Positions 9,436 to 24,400 of a stretch of 64,000 nucleotides of DNA are shown here, one piece after another; the stretch's first letter is position 1; each line of letters starts with the position of its first letter. Below the pieces are notes generated by a model. That model saw only the letters and a program-made list of their open reading frames with translations. It was not told where the DNA came from and made no database searches. Position numbers and translations under genes: made by a program. Origin of the DNA: Saturnia japonica (taxonomy: Eukaryota; Arthropoda; Insecta; Lepidoptera; Saturniidae); contig CM065319.1 in assembly GCA_033032175.1 (NCBI GenBank), forward strand, positions 16,217,018 to 16,281,017, given 5' to 3'.

Positions 9436-12400
9436 GTAAGCTGCTGAATTTCACTTTGTTCAACCCACATGAAAACATAAATATTATGTTTGTTAAAAGC
9501 GTGTATAATTTGTTCACTGATTGTTATTCCTAGGGTGTGAATAAGCTAGCGATATTTAATTATATTTTCCCATTTCCTCTTCTGTAAAATAGAAACGTGG
9601 GTGACTAGAAATGGTAGAGAGTGGCTCAGTAACCGTGGCACAGAGGTTGCTAAAAGTTGATAATTTACAAAATCTTATACCTCAATCAAATAGCAAATAC
9701 CAGCGGCTTAGGTCCGTCTTCAGCGCCTTGGAGGTCCTTGTTATTAGCCTTTTGGTGCATATAATTATTATTAGTCAGGGGCCTTATTCTGACATGTGCC
9801 TGTTTGACTGCCCAATTTTTTTAGTACACTGCAAAGTCTTGTTCAAAGCTGCAGTACAAGTCACTGGTCAACATGGATTTGTTAGAAGATAATTTGATCA
9901 CTCTTAACACTCTTATAATTATTACCCTCTCATTAACTGATTATAATATTTTCAGTGATTGAATGGAAATGGGAACATCCGGATGCAGCAGGACCAAGCT
10001 GGGCTGTTATAAGTGAAGATCAGAAAAAAGTGATTTTTCACCCTTCCTACAGTTCAGGCACTGCTGCCATTCGTGGTGATACTCCTCTTCTGCCAAATAA
10101 CCATTACTACTGGGAGGTCAAGATGCTCACAGAAACATATGGAACAGATATTGTAAGTCTTCAAATTAATCTTAAATATGATATATTATATTTATTGGTA
10201 AGAAGGCAATTCTTTTGAGACATGATTGCATCATAGTATCTTCATATTACTTACCTTTATGGCTCCAAAGAGGCAAATACCAATTACACTATCCAATTCC
10301 AAGGTTGGTGTAAAAACTGATCGGGAGTAAAGGTCCCAATGTAGGGTGATTATGTCAAACCAGTCTGCCAAGTTATCCAAGAATTCTGACGGTTGAGTAT
10401 TGTAATTATAATTTGACGAACATGGACACCCTTGTATAAAAAACTATAATATTCTTAATCATGGAAAAATTGTTTTGCACAAAATATTTTTTTTTAATTT
10501 GCAAACAAATAATAAGCAGGTTCGGGGGTCCTGATCCGGACTATAGGGTGGGTGGTTGGTTTCTGCAAAACCACTGTCCCGCATAGCAGCTTCGAAATAA
10601 CTGCCGTTTGAACCTGAATGTTGTGAAGGAGCAACACCCTGCTGGTAAACTTTCCTCACCTTTTTTCATAACTTTTCTAGCAGATGGAAGGACTTTAAAT
10701 TTCTTAGGAGGGTCTGCATCCTTCTTATGCCGCTGTATGGATTCCTGTTTACTTTCAGGGACATAGTTATGAAGCTATGTTTCATTTCCATTAAAAATAT
10801 GGTTGAAAATACTAGTTACATTTTTGCTACAGAGCTCAAAAATCTCTATAGCAATCAACTTGCACTTGTTTCTTAAACACCTCATGGCACCCTCCTTGCA
10901 CTGAGGTTTGAGAGGTGAAGATGAACATAAGGAATAGTATGTATGGTGTGGTATCAATAGATTGGTTGGGTATCTCTGCCCATATTTTAATTCTTTATTC
11001 AGACATCCTTTAGTACAATTTTTTTCACATTTTCTTTTCAAATTCAATTGTTATATTAATAATACTTAATCTCTTAAATTCATTTGGCCACTTTTGAATT
11101 GTAAATAATGACAGTGCAGGATCATGGTAAATAGCCACCATATCTTCAAATTATTTTTAGATGTTTTCCTGTTAAGAATTAAATCAAATTGCTGTGTTAG
11201 ATTTCTATAACATTGTTGCATCAATCATTTCGATTGTCAGGGAATATTAATCAACTAATGATCATAATAATGTGAAATTTTCTATTTGTCTTCAATTAGT
11301 GTGATTATTTTTATTTAATGATGTAATTTTATTATCCACTTCATTACTTATCCCTAATCATCCAGAATATATTGAACACCCCCTCATAAATGGTTCAGTT
11401 TTTAAAACAATTCCTAAAGAAATATATCTATATGGATACTTTGAGCTGTAACTTGATATTATATCAAAGATCAATGATATATTATTGACATAATGATAAG
11501 GTAATTATGCCATCCATATATCATATTATGTCTCAGCATCTTGAACCTTTTGAATGTTTTGACCCCTTATGAAGATCAACAAACTATTAAATCTCTTACA
11601 GCAGATAGAACAATCATGTATTAAGCCTTGTTTATTAAAGTGCATAGTCCATTATGAAACTACTTTGTGTATCTGTTATAAAAGTATATAGTATAGTATA
11701 GTTATATAGGTATAAAAGCTGCTGGCTTTAGTCCTGCCAGCCCAGTTTGAAGCAATGATGACTCAGTGCTAGCATGTACGGACATAGAGTTGATCAATGT
11801 GAGTTCAAATCCCTGCAATGGTCTTTTGGTAAAGGAAAACATCATGGTAGTAAGGCTTTTTCTAATGCCCGCCTGGCTAGCTACCACCCTCAAGTTGAAA
11901 ATCTGTCGCCCAGCACCTATAGGTGTGTTTCGGCGGCTGCACTTGAGATCCAGATAAATACATTATTATTAGTATTATTGATACATAACTAGCTTTTGCC
12001 TGCAATTTTGTTCTCATTGTATAAAAAATGAAACTACTTGCACGCTATCTGTTGTGCACTTGTTGTTCTACCTTCACGAACATGCACTAAGAAGCTCACC
12101 AAACTTTAATCACCATGAGATGTATGGATTGGGAATGGCATAGGGTACAAAAGTTTTTTTTTTTTCAGATGGTTGGCCTAGGAACTGAGAAAGTAAACAT
12201 GGCCGATTCTCAGTTCATGTTTGCCTCATTTCTTGGCCAGGATGCGGAGTCTTACGGGTTATCGTACAAGGGTGTCGTACACCATAATGCCATTGTCTCA
12301 ACGAAGGAGACGGATGGGTTCTGCCGAGGCACCATCATAGGCGTCAGAGTGGACCTGTGGAGCGGCACTCTTGAGTTTTACCTGAATAGGAAACCGCAAG

Positions 12401-15400
12401 GTTACTTGTTTATTTTTTATACAAATAATGCTCTTTCTAACACCACAGTAAGTGTAGGCAACGATACTCTCGTCAGTTACTAGTAGGATACTTGTTCGAA
12501 ACTCAATGTTCATACATTAATTTACTTAAAATGAACAAAATTTCCTTATTTATAATTAGACGGTAGAAAGTGGATATTTAATGATGTCGAGAGGAAGATG
12601 CACAAGCATTATTTATATTTTATAGAAATAATAACTAGTTCGATTGCCCCCAGAAGAGACAACTCTTTAAAGAAATTTCTCTTATTGATGTTTTTTGACC
12701 CCCCTTACTCATTCATATGGCAGTCTCGATAAAGATGTCGCTCGGGAGCCGAAGAAGGTGTGTTTCAGCTAGGTACCACCATAGATTAACGAATGAGATA
12801 CTGGATATTTTTTTGTGTGCTTCCCAATTTTCTATCTATAGGTCAAATTTGGTACAAATAACACAGGCAATATGTTGTGTCTGATCTATGGTTGGCTGTC
12901 CCATTTCAAAACCTAGTAAGGGGTTAAAACTAAATTTTACAGGAGAGCACATAAACACAAACATAAAGTATTTATGTTACTTAAAAAAAATTATATTGGT
13001 TGTATAAAAAAAAAAAAAAAACTACTATCAATATTTTAATATTTGTTCATATTACATATTTTAAAACTCTTACTAAGTTTGATAATTGACACGAAACAGT
13101 TAGGTTCATGTAGTGACCAGTTCCATAACACAGTAAGAGCACTTGCTATAAAAAAGGGCTATTCAGGCAGACATTTGCCCATCGTTTGTCAAATCGACAG
13201 ACAAGTCATTGACTGGTAAATTATTCCAAAATGACTTTCTTGATTCAGGCATCAGACATACCAATTTATTAATAATTTCTTTTTTTTTTATTTTGTTTAA
13301 TGCTCCTTGGAGTGACAATACTTTTAGGAAAGACGGTACAATCAAATTTTTTAATTAAAAAATCCAATTACTGGAGTGGTTCATCAAATCTGAAAAATTA
13401 AGTTTAAGTTCAGATCAAAAAAGTAAAATAAATTTGACTTAAAATTGTATTTAAATAAATATTACATTGTCTTATAGAAAAGGTTACTTGAGCCAGCGAT
13501 AAATACAACTTGTACAACAGAGTTTAGATTAAATTGTTTTAGTGGTTCATTAAGACATGCTGCTCTCTTATTTTTTTGGCCATTCATATCTGCAAGTGAT
13601 TTCAATAGTTTTTACATTTTTCCTTGATTGCAACACCATATCTTTAAAATCTTGAAAATCATATATATTCCTTTGTCTCCTCTTTTATCTCAATATTACC
13701 ATGAACAGCATCTGCAGACATGTGAGTATGACCTTTTGTTAGATAGCTATTCATTACCGATTTAAGATCATTCAAGGAGTCGTTGACTATCATAATCATT
13801 GCTGTATAAAGGGTCCAATTTTTATTTTGGGCTGTACAATTATCACTCCATATACACAAGTGCTCCATTTCTCTATTAGCTTGTGTGAAAGCATATATAG
13901 CGTTCACAATATCACTCGCCTCTCGTCCAGCTTGAGCTTCGTGCCAAACAACAAAATTCATTTCTAACAAAATCGCTTGAATTCTTTTCAAAAAGTAACC
14001 AAACTACTCATGAAAAATGCATCTTTAATATTAGGCATTTCTGGTAAAATAATCACTTTCTGCAAATCCATTGATATATATTTAACTTTGTTTGAGTTTT
14101 TGTATGTTCCATCTAATCTGTATCTTTGTAAAGCAGAGTCAGCTTTCAACTTATGATTTTCATATTTCGCTCTTATTTCTCCAGGCATCAAATTAACATC
14201 GCTGTACTTCTTCAGTCCTTCTTCATACGTTGAACATTCTACACACCTATGGCCTTTAGGCATGTGAAACGATATTTTCAGGTCTTTTATTTATTGCCTG
14301 TATAATTCAATCCCACATTTATAATTTTAATTTTTTTGCTTAAAATCTTCGTAAATTTGCTTTAATGTTAAATGTCTTGGCAAATATTTAATGAATGGCG
14401 CATTGTGACGACGATAAAGACTGATACTGGGTTAAAAGTCATGATATGTTCGATTATTTGCTGCCATTGACTTTTCTTCGATTGCCACCCCTATTTTCTT
14501 TGGAGACAGAAGCATTCAATATTCCTTTTGTTTGTCTTTACTTAGCTCTGTTATCACTCCATCGGTTTTATATCAAAGAGTTGCCAAAAAAATATTACGA
14601 CACACGGAAATGAACTCATTGTCTTTATTTGTCAAAGAAAAATAACGACTTTCGGTTTTAGAATAAGGTTCATTGGTATTTGAGATTTGACCTAATACGA
14701 AGTCCCGGAATTTAAAATCAGTATCAGAAGAAGTATCTTTTACAGATTTAGGCAATTCAAAATCAGGATCTTCAACTGAGTCGTCCAAATCGCTAAATGT
14801 AATTAATTCTCCGGGGGCAATAACGCCTAAGGTATTAGTCGTTAAAGCAGTGTTATTTTGCAAAGTCGAAGTGTATTTTATTTTAATATTTTAAGAAAAC
14901 TTACAGCTAAGTACTTATTTAAGTTACATGTATAAATTAATGAGGGCCATTTACAAGTTCTCACATATAATTATGTACTTATATAAATAAAAAAAATAAA
15001 ATAGACGGAAAACACAAAAATATTAACAAAAGAAATAAGAATTCAAAAGAGCTTTCAACTTCTGCACAGTTGTATCAAATATATCAACGTCTAAATCACT
15101 AACCAATTTATTCATACTGCTGCTTACTCGAATGAAATAGGAATTTTGTCTGTAGGTAGCTCTAACAATAGGACTATAAAGTATGTTAGGGTTTCTAAAA
15201 GATGCTGCCGGTACACGTAGGTTAATTTTGCTCAGTATCTCCGAACAGTCAATTAGGCCATTGAGTATACACAAAAGATATGATACATCAGCTATTTCTC
15301 TTCGTGTATACAGCGGGAGCATATGAAATTTTTTACAGCGCGATGTGTAATCTGGTACAATTATTTCAGATTTAAACTGTAGGAAACGAAGAAACCGCTT

Positions 15401-18400
15401 TTGTATTTTCTCAATGCGTGTGATATATATATTATAATTGGGGTTCCAGACTTGAGATGCATATTCAAGATGGGTTCGAACAAAAGAACAATAAAGAATT
15501 TTAAAAGTATTAACACATTTAAATTCATTGGATAATCGAAATACAAACCCTAATGCTTTAGAAGCTTTTTGACAACATCATCAATATGCTTATCAAATAT
15601 TAGTTTGGAGTTCAAAATAACACCTAAATCTCTAACAGTATTAACTCGTGATAATTTAGTATTTTTAAGAAAGTAATTGTGCAGAATCGGATTGAGTTTA
15701 CGGGTATATGTTATAACTTGACATTTCGTGACATTTAAATCTAATTTATTAAGAGTAAAATAATTTTGAAACTTATCTAAATCATATTGAATACGAACTA
15801 CATCGGAAACAGTTTTAACAGGACATATAATTTTAAGGTCATCAGCGTAGAGAAGAATTTTGCAAGTGATAAAACAGGATAATAATAAAAATGTTAAAGA
15901 GCAGAGGACCCAATAAAGATCCCTGAGGAACTCCTGAAGGAATCTGCATCGGCGAAGATGTATAGCCATTTAGAACTACAGTTTGGCATCTGTTCTTGAC
16001 ATAAGATGAAAACCACCTAAACAAATTACCGCGAATCCCTATATCTCTCAGTTTGCAAAGCAGGATTTCATGATCTATCCTGTCAAATGCTTTACTGAAA
16101 TCAGTATAAATTACATCTACCTGGGCAGGCTCTGACATGTAGTAAGTTATGTAAACACTAGACAGGATAAGATTTGATGTAGTAGATCTTCCTTTTACAA
16201 AGCCATGTTGCCGATCGTTAAGGGAATGTTTAAGAGAAGGATAAAGTTGTTTGAAAACTACTTTTTCAAATATTTTAGAAAAAATGCAAAGTTTGGAGAT
16301 TGGTCTGTAGTTAATGACCAAGTCTTAGAGCCATTCTTATGAACAGGCGTAATTAAGGCAGATTTCCATATAACGGGCATTATCCCATTTTTAATAGAAC
16401 GCTCATATAAAAGAGAAAGTGGGACAGAAATACTATTTGCACACTTAACTATTAAAATGGGAGGTATGTTATCAGGACCTGCAGATTTGTTAAGATCAAG
16501 AGGTTCAAGAATTTTTTGTATATCAGAACAGACAATTTCAATAGAACTTATATTGGAAGAAGACTCAAGAATGAATGTTGAACCGTCTGTAATAGGTGAA
16601 GAATTCTGTGTATTATGTAGAAAAGAAGAATGAAAATAGTCAGAAAACATGTTACATATGATGTCACCTGATGCAGAAGAAACCAGACCATATTTCATCA
16701 TAGATGGATAAGCATTACACTGGTTTTTACTTTTCACATAAGACCAGAACGCTTTGGGAGATTTCAAAATATTAATTTCAATGTGAAAGATATAATTGTG
16801 GAACATATCTTTTTCCATATGTTTAGCTCGTTCCCTTAAAGTTACGAAAGAATTGTGATCAGATAAGTTCTTATATTTTTTAAACTTTGATAAGAACTTG
16901 TATTATTCTTTCAACACTTTAATGAGCGACGATTTATACCAAAGTGGGTATTTATTATTAGGCGTAACAGTTTTCGAGGGAATAAACTTGTTTCGTAAAC
17001 TAGTCAAAGTGGAGTAGAAAAACGAAACAGATTCATTTAGTTCAATTAAGTAGTTATTCGCAGGCAAACTGAAGCAAAGAAATGAAACAAATGCAACGCA
17101 CACCAGCAAACAGCAAAGTTTAAAATAATTATTGTAAGCGCTGGTTCGTTTTCTTTCATAAAACTAGCCGGATTGTTGGTTGGGGGCAATTTCCCTGGAC
17201 GATTACAATATATGCACAATGACACGGAATAATGGAATTTACAGAATGGACAAAAAAGGGACTCACCGAACAACAGCTTTCACGCACTTTGGAGGCCTCC
17301 TCTTGTGTTCACTTCTGTGTCACCACGCACCATGCACGATAATTATGCAAGTTTTTTGAAGTAAAGTTTATTATATTTAATATATAGGTACCGCAGTCAC
17401 TCTGTGTTTGCCGTTGCAATTTTAAAGGCTAACTGACGTCGGCGAAAGGTAGGGGGTAGATAAGGATAGACAGATACGAGGAAAAAGGATAGGTGCTGTA
17501 TCATTGTGCATATGATCGTCGTAAGCGCCTTTTAGCCTTAACAATTATTTTAAAGATGAATAATTCCATTTTCAAACCATTACCAACAACCCTTGATGGC
17601 CTAAAACCAAAAATATCTACCAAACCATACACAAAATAATCACGCGTAGAAGTTAATATATAAATGTTATCATTATTACTCTATATTCTAGGTATATCTA
17701 GTGATGTAACGTGAAAAAAATGACTTTGTTTTTTTTTCACTATGTTGAAAAAAAAACATAGTAATTAAGTTACATCAAAATTTTATTCTTCGTCTGTGTC
17801 AGTACCACTTTCAGTATCGGTGTCACTACCTACACTAGTCTTGTCAGTGTCGGAATTTTCACATTCTTCTGTCTCCTCTATATCAAAAATTTCAGATACA
17901 TTTTCTTTTACATGTTGTTTTTTATGTTCTAAAAGTGAAAAACTTTGAGATTGCAATTTAAAATTGTGAGCAATATAAACAATTTTGCTAGCCCTGTCAT
18001 TTGTCAGTCTGTTGCGTTTTTTGGAATGAACATCACTGTAAGTACTAAACGTTCTCTAGCATGCTGCCGATGTAACTGGAAGCGAGATAAATTTAAGGGC
18101 TACTTTAGATAAAGCAGTCGACTTGCAAAGTCCTGCCCACCAGGCCACGGGAGATAACTTATTTACAGAAGACCACAGAAAAGTTTTAGAAAAAAAACCA
18201 TGCTTTGCAATATAATTTGCAAGCTCTTGTCAGTACAATATTCTCATCAACTGACATTTTTACAGCAGCATTATAAATTTGTTCTGTAGCAATTGATTCT
18301 TCTTCTGGTGTAAGATCGCATCCTTTAAAACGAGGATCTAATAAGTTACAAATTTTGTGAACGTCGTATATCGCGAATTCTTTTCTATGTTTAAGTATTT

Positions 18401-21400
18401 CTCTGGCTTTTTGCCCTTCGGATATGGACAGGGTCTTGTCTAACATATTTTCTATTGAATCTTAAATTTTTTTTAATAAACCTAAAACATAAGATAACTG
18501 TGGAGTGTCACTTTTTAATAGTATCTGATATAGGTTTCAGTAAATTGCTGAATCCCGTTACTTTATCCCAAAAATCGTCACTTAATATACATCTTTTTAC
18601 TGTGGTTACTTTATTTAAAGCATCTGATAGATTCTCGTCAATTGCGATAGCTCTGATAGTTTATTTATTTTCTCTTAAACTTTCCAAGCAAGTAAAGATG
18701 GAACCCTAGCGAGTTTTTACGGGCTGTTTAAGACTTATTTTGACGTTAGTGATCGATTGCTTTTCTATAAAGGCTGTATTAAGCTTGTGAGAATTTTTAA
18801 TAGCCTTAATACAGGCTACTGCATTAGCAGTCAGGGTCTTAAAGATTGGCAAAATTTTTATATCAGTAAATATTAATTGAATAGAGTGTGCCAGGTATCC
18901 GTAGGTGAATAAGTTTGTCTTTGCGTACTTTGTTTCTGGTAGTTTCCAAGTTGCCTTCATATTAGATGCATTGTCGGTCACGAGGCCATATACCTTTTGC
19001 TGTCCAATTTCTTCAATTATACGACTAATTTCCTGTGCCATGAATTTGGCAGTGTGAGTTGATTTTCCTGTCGGTAAAATTTTATACAAGAATGGTTTCG
19101 GTTTTGTAACAACAAAATTAACAATAGGTTCGTTTCTAATGTTGCTCCAGCCATCTACAGCCAACCCGACTGAATCAGCAGCGGCAATTGCTTCTGCGAC
19201 CATCGTTGACACTTTCTTGTACTCGTTTTCCAAAAACGGTCCAGACAATATGTGTCTAGAGGGTATTTTGTACGCGGGCCGAAGGAACAAAAACAATTCC
19301 TTCCAGCAAGGATTGTCCATCATGCTAAGGGGTGCTCTGCTGAGAAGTTCATCTGCCTTATCCTGAACTTCTGGATTCATTTTGTCTACAAATGTTATAA
19401 TACCTGTTGTCTTCAACTTGACGGACTTAAAAGTACTTGCAGTGCTGGAGCTGGAACTTGATAAATCTAGAAAAAAAAGGATCAGCCATCATATAAACAA
19501 CAACAAAAAAATCATCTCCATTATACATGTGGAGAAAGGGTAGGTTCTCTAAAATATAGAATTTTTTTATCACTTTTAATTTACCACTTTGTCAGCGTAA
19601 ATATTATGCAAAATTACAGCTTTCTAGTACTAAGAGTCTCTGAGATAAGCACCTAAGCCAGAGTCAGACAGACGAACAGACGGACATGGCGAACGAAACG
19701 ATGCAGGTTTCTTATTGAATACGGTCGGAACCCTAAAAATAAGATCAATACTAAACTAACAAATGTAATCTATACCAAGATTATGAAGAGGAATTTTTTT
19801 ATTTTTTGTTTGTTTTGTCTGCGTTTGTTGTTTTAAGTAATGGATAAACTCAAAAACTGCTGGATCGATTTTAAAAATTCTTTCACCAATATAAAGCTCC
19901 AGTACCAGCGAGTAACATAGGCTATATAATAATTTGAAAAATTAATTTATTCCTCATAAAATTTCGATAATTTTACACAAAGTATAAAAAATTGCCTACA
20001 AGGGTGCGTTGGCGGCGCGGTGTTTGTCGTAAAAAATTAACACGGGTGAAACCGTAGGGCACAGCTAGTTTCTGAAATAAAATAGTTCAATAAAATTGAA
20101 AATGTACTGACGCTTTGGAATATTCTCTAAGTGAGGATAAGGAACCGATCTTGTTGATTTTCCGTATTTTTCTTTTATTGAGTTTGGACACTTTTTACAG
20201 TTTTGTATGTGTTTTAACAGTATTGTCCCGTTTTTAGTAACGTGTTTTGAGCAGAATGTACATTCTGTTTTGGGAATTTTTGAATTTGAAATAATATCAT
20301 TAAAAACATTTGCGACGACCGATTGCTTTCGGCCTGAACCGACTCGTTTCGGCATATTAATTTACAATGAATATTTATACTACACTTTGAATAGCACAAA
20401 GCCACACAAAACTAAATAAATCTGATATTGTACTCTCTCTGTATCACTCAAGCTTCAAAGGCGGTCTGTCAACTGTGTTCATACTTCAAACAAACATAAA
20501 CCGAATGGGGATTTCCCCGTGCGAATCTTTTTAAATGTTGCCAATTATTGAAAGCTTCGTAATATTCAACCAAAAAATTATGGTAGGTTTAAAAATAAAC
20601 AAAACTATAATATGAACTTATCTTGAAAGTAAACTTCCTTAAATATGTTGAACTCTGTACTCCTAAAAAAAACATGCTCCAGAAAAAAAACAAGTTTTTT
20701 AAATGTTTTTTTTTTTTTCAATGTTTTTTTTTTTCATTATAGAAAAAAAAAGGTTTTTTTGCAACCCTGGGTATATCATATTAGTGCGTTGTATTAAAAT
20801 CCAAATTAAATTGTATGTATAATGAACTTACCACTTTTTTGTCTGTAAATCAGTCTATATTGTTATTTTTACTATTAGCGGCAGCAATAATCTTTTTCGG
20901 ACAGTAAAATTGCATTTGGCGGTTCATATTAGAAAAAAGATAAGACACGATTAGTTAAGAGTACTTCATTCGTGCGTTCACCGTCGTCGTTCGTCGCCGA
21001 GTGAAGCGAAAACCTACCCACTTACATGTTGTGACTTGCTGAGCTGCAGCCCCCGCCCACCTCTCTTCCTTCGTGTTCAGTCATGTTTTCAAAAACCTAG
21101 TAAGTCACTTTAATCACATAAGAACCTAGCAAGTCTCAGAGACGTACTAGGTTTTGAAATGGTTAAAATGACTTACTATGTTTTAAGTGGTCACGAGGCA
21201 GTGAAAGGTGCAGGGCAGGTATCGATGCTTAAAAATATTAGGTATTTACCTATGAAATTGCCGTTTTGTATGAAAAAATTTAAACGAATTTTTTTCATGT
21301 ATTTTTTATTTGTATTAATCGAAGTAATCACCCATGCATTCAATGCATTTTTGCCAGCGCAGTGGCAGTTTATTGATACCCTTCTTAAAGAAATCAGTTG

Positions 21401-24400
21401 AACGGGAGGCAACAAATTCTTCAAAGGCATTTTGTACTGCCTCTCGGGTATTGAATTTTTTCCCCGCCAAGGAGTTATCCAAATTCTGGAAAAAGTAGTA
21501 GTCTGTAGGCGCAAGGTCTGGTGAGTAGGGCGGATGACGGAGAACTTCCAACCCCAGTTCTTGCAACTTGGAGACCGTCTGCTGTGCAGTATGAGGTCGC
21601 GCGTTGTCGTGCAGGAGCAGCGGAGACGGGCGATTGACCAATGCTGGTTGGAGATGTGCCAGCTTCTCCATAATTGTGTTCAGTTCTTCATAGTGCACAT
21701 CTGCAGTAATGCTCACCCCGTATAGTAAGAAGCCGTGATGAATCACTCCGGCGCTAGACCACCAAACAGTGACCATCACTTTTCTAGGGATAAGTTTTCG
21801 TTTAGAGCATTGTTTAGGTGCTGAACCAGGATCCAACCAACCTGCTGAGCGCTTGCGGTTATTAAACAGAATCCATTTTTCATCGCAGGTAACAATGCGG
21901 TTCAAAATTCCTTCATTTGTGTGTCTGTTGAGCAGTGCAAGGCACGTCTCGACGCGTACTTCGCGCTGGTGATCATTGAGTTCGTGGGGCACCCATTTGT
22001 CAAGCTTTTTTACCTCGCCAATTTGACGCAAATGGACCAATATTGTTTTGAAGCTAACGTCAGAAGCTGCTGCTAATTCAGTAGTAGATTGTGTATCATC
22101 AGCTTCCACAATCGCCTTTAATTCGTCATTGTCGACCAAAGTCTTCGGACGATCGCGAGGTTCATTTTTCAGGTCGAAATTCCCAGAACGGAAGCGAGCA
22201 AACCAATAACAGGTGGTGCGTTGGTTTGTGGTGTTAGCTCCGTAAACGTCGTTGATGTTGCGTGCCGCTTGTGCCGCGTTGCTGCCACGACGGTACTCAT
22301 ATTCCATAATTACTCGAATTTTTAACGTATCCATGATGACAAAAAAGATTTAAATGCTATGAAAATGTAACACTAATCAATAAACAAATGACTACTTTTG
22401 GAAAAAGAATTCCATGTTTTTAAAATAAAATTAATTTGAAATTAGAATTCTTAGCCAAACAAAAATTATTTTGATTTGAAATGGCCAGTACTGCAGAACG
22501 GCAATTTCATAGGTAAAGACCTATTATCTGCTTATTTGTGAGTTTTCAACGCTGGTGTTTTTGTATTTGGTAGGGGCTTACTATGTTTGCAGGTTTATGT
22601 AATAAAACGATTTTTGTAAAAATTGTCCCTTGCTGGTTTTTGAAATATATGGGCTATACCAGCCGTGGTATACAGATGAATTTTTTTAGATGGGATTGAA
22701 TGTCCAAATCCAAACTATGATAAGTAGAGTACAATGGTATAAAGAGGAGTCATGAACTCGATTTATTATATATATCTTATATATATATGATTTTTTTTTC
22801 AACTTGAGGGTGGTACATAGAGAAAGCCCTACACCACCATGCTATGGTTTCATTACAATGTTTTCCTTCACTAAAAGATCGGGCTTATTGCAGAATTTTG
22901 TTTTACCGACTTCAAAAAAGGAGGAGGTTCTCAATTCGAATGTATATTTTTTGAATGGATGTTCAGCCATAATTTATGGTTTATGAACCGAATCAGAAAA
23001 CTTTTTTCGTTCGAAAGGGGATACTTTAAGGGTGGTCCCATAACTAGCCTTCAAGTCCAGCTGTCAGATAACACCGGACAGGTGTTCAGATAAATTGTCT
23101 CCATTTTATTCCAGGTATATCGTTTTTCAATCTACGTCGTCATCAAGAGCTATTTCCCATGGTATCTTCGACAGCAGCTCATTCCGTGTTGCGGTTGATA
23201 TACGCGGCCTCGTGGAAGGCGTCACTCCTCGTGGACGCGGCGAAGATCCTGGCCGCCTCGACAAAACCGAACCGGAGGCCGAAGCTGCCTCCGGGGCTGA
23301 TGCATAAGCTCCGTTCACATTTCTGGCTATCTTTGTCTAATGAAGGTGAGTGTTCTTCACTTTAGTCCATTCCATTATCAACCGCTTATACAAGACCTCT
23401 ATCTATGTAGTATATTGCAGCCTGTTACTGGAGTGGTGCGGAACGGAGTAAATTACAAGAATATGGAGCTTATTTCTGGGACAGCGTTCAAATAAAATTG
23501 AATCTGTCGCAAATTTTGACCATAAGAATTGGATCTCTATATTTTTTTGGAATTCTGTTGGTCGAAATTTACACAGTTCCGCTTTAGTGAACAGGCAGTA
23601 TTAAGCTGTATAAACATGGGTTAGATAGCCTGTTTAATGAGGAAGGTTCTAGGCTTTGTAACTTCATACCAGGACTCTGGTGAGCGGAAGAGTAACCATA
23701 AATATCGAGCATTCTGGCAAGCTGTAAGTTACGTACTTGTCATGATTAATATACAGTTGACATTTAAAGGTCGGGAAGATGGGAGATTCTGAGGCAATGT
23801 AGACATTAAACAACTTTCAATATAATATGAAAAAATGTTTTAAAAAAAAGTGCTCCATGAATGTGAATTTTGTTTGTTTGTCAGTAAGGGGTTTATTATT
23901 TTTTCATTAAAAAAACAAATACTCCTACTGCGGTGACCCCGTGATGAATCAGAGGTTAAAGAACCTGATAGCCTCTCCTAAATCCGGTCTTGATATAAGT
24001 ACGTACTAAAGAAGTAGACAGTGTACCCTATTTTAAATAGCCACAGGCTCCAGTACTACATGATCTATGATTGAACTTAGACATACTTGAAACTGCGGTT
24101 CTGAGGTCCATTATACATTAGTTATCGGGATCAATCTAGTAATATACCCACAATTTGGAGGAGAAAGATAACGTTAAAAAAAAACACTTTTCGTTTGTTC
24201 TGATCAAATGCCCTGTAAAAGGGCACCGTCGCACGGTGGTCCAGAGTTTGAAGTCTCCAACCGATATACCCACAATTTGGAGGAGATACATAACGTTTTA
24301 AAAAAATATATTTTCGTTTCTTGCGATCAAAGGCCCTATAAAAGGGCACCGTCGCACGGTGGTCCAGAATTTGAAGTCTCCAACCGTAGAAATCAACAGT

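Larger units (their letters stand above)
17699..20769 (-). mobile_element. hAT-superfamily DNA transposon with 8-bp target duplication
   Basis: The element is flanked by a perfect 8-bp duplication GGTATATC (17691-17698 and 20770-20777), the length used by hAT transposases. The ends read TAGTGATGTAA and, from the right on the other strand, CAGGGTTGCAA; seven of eleven positions agree, a plausible imperfect terminal repeat. Inside is a minus-strand, decayed transposase with a BED-type zinc finger and a C-terminal hAT dimerisation region. It sits antisense in SPSB3 intron 3. Confidence 0.85.

Noticed and set aside
11766..11992. Two overlapping plus-strand open frames
   Set aside because: They fall within the SINE fragment and carry no protein features.
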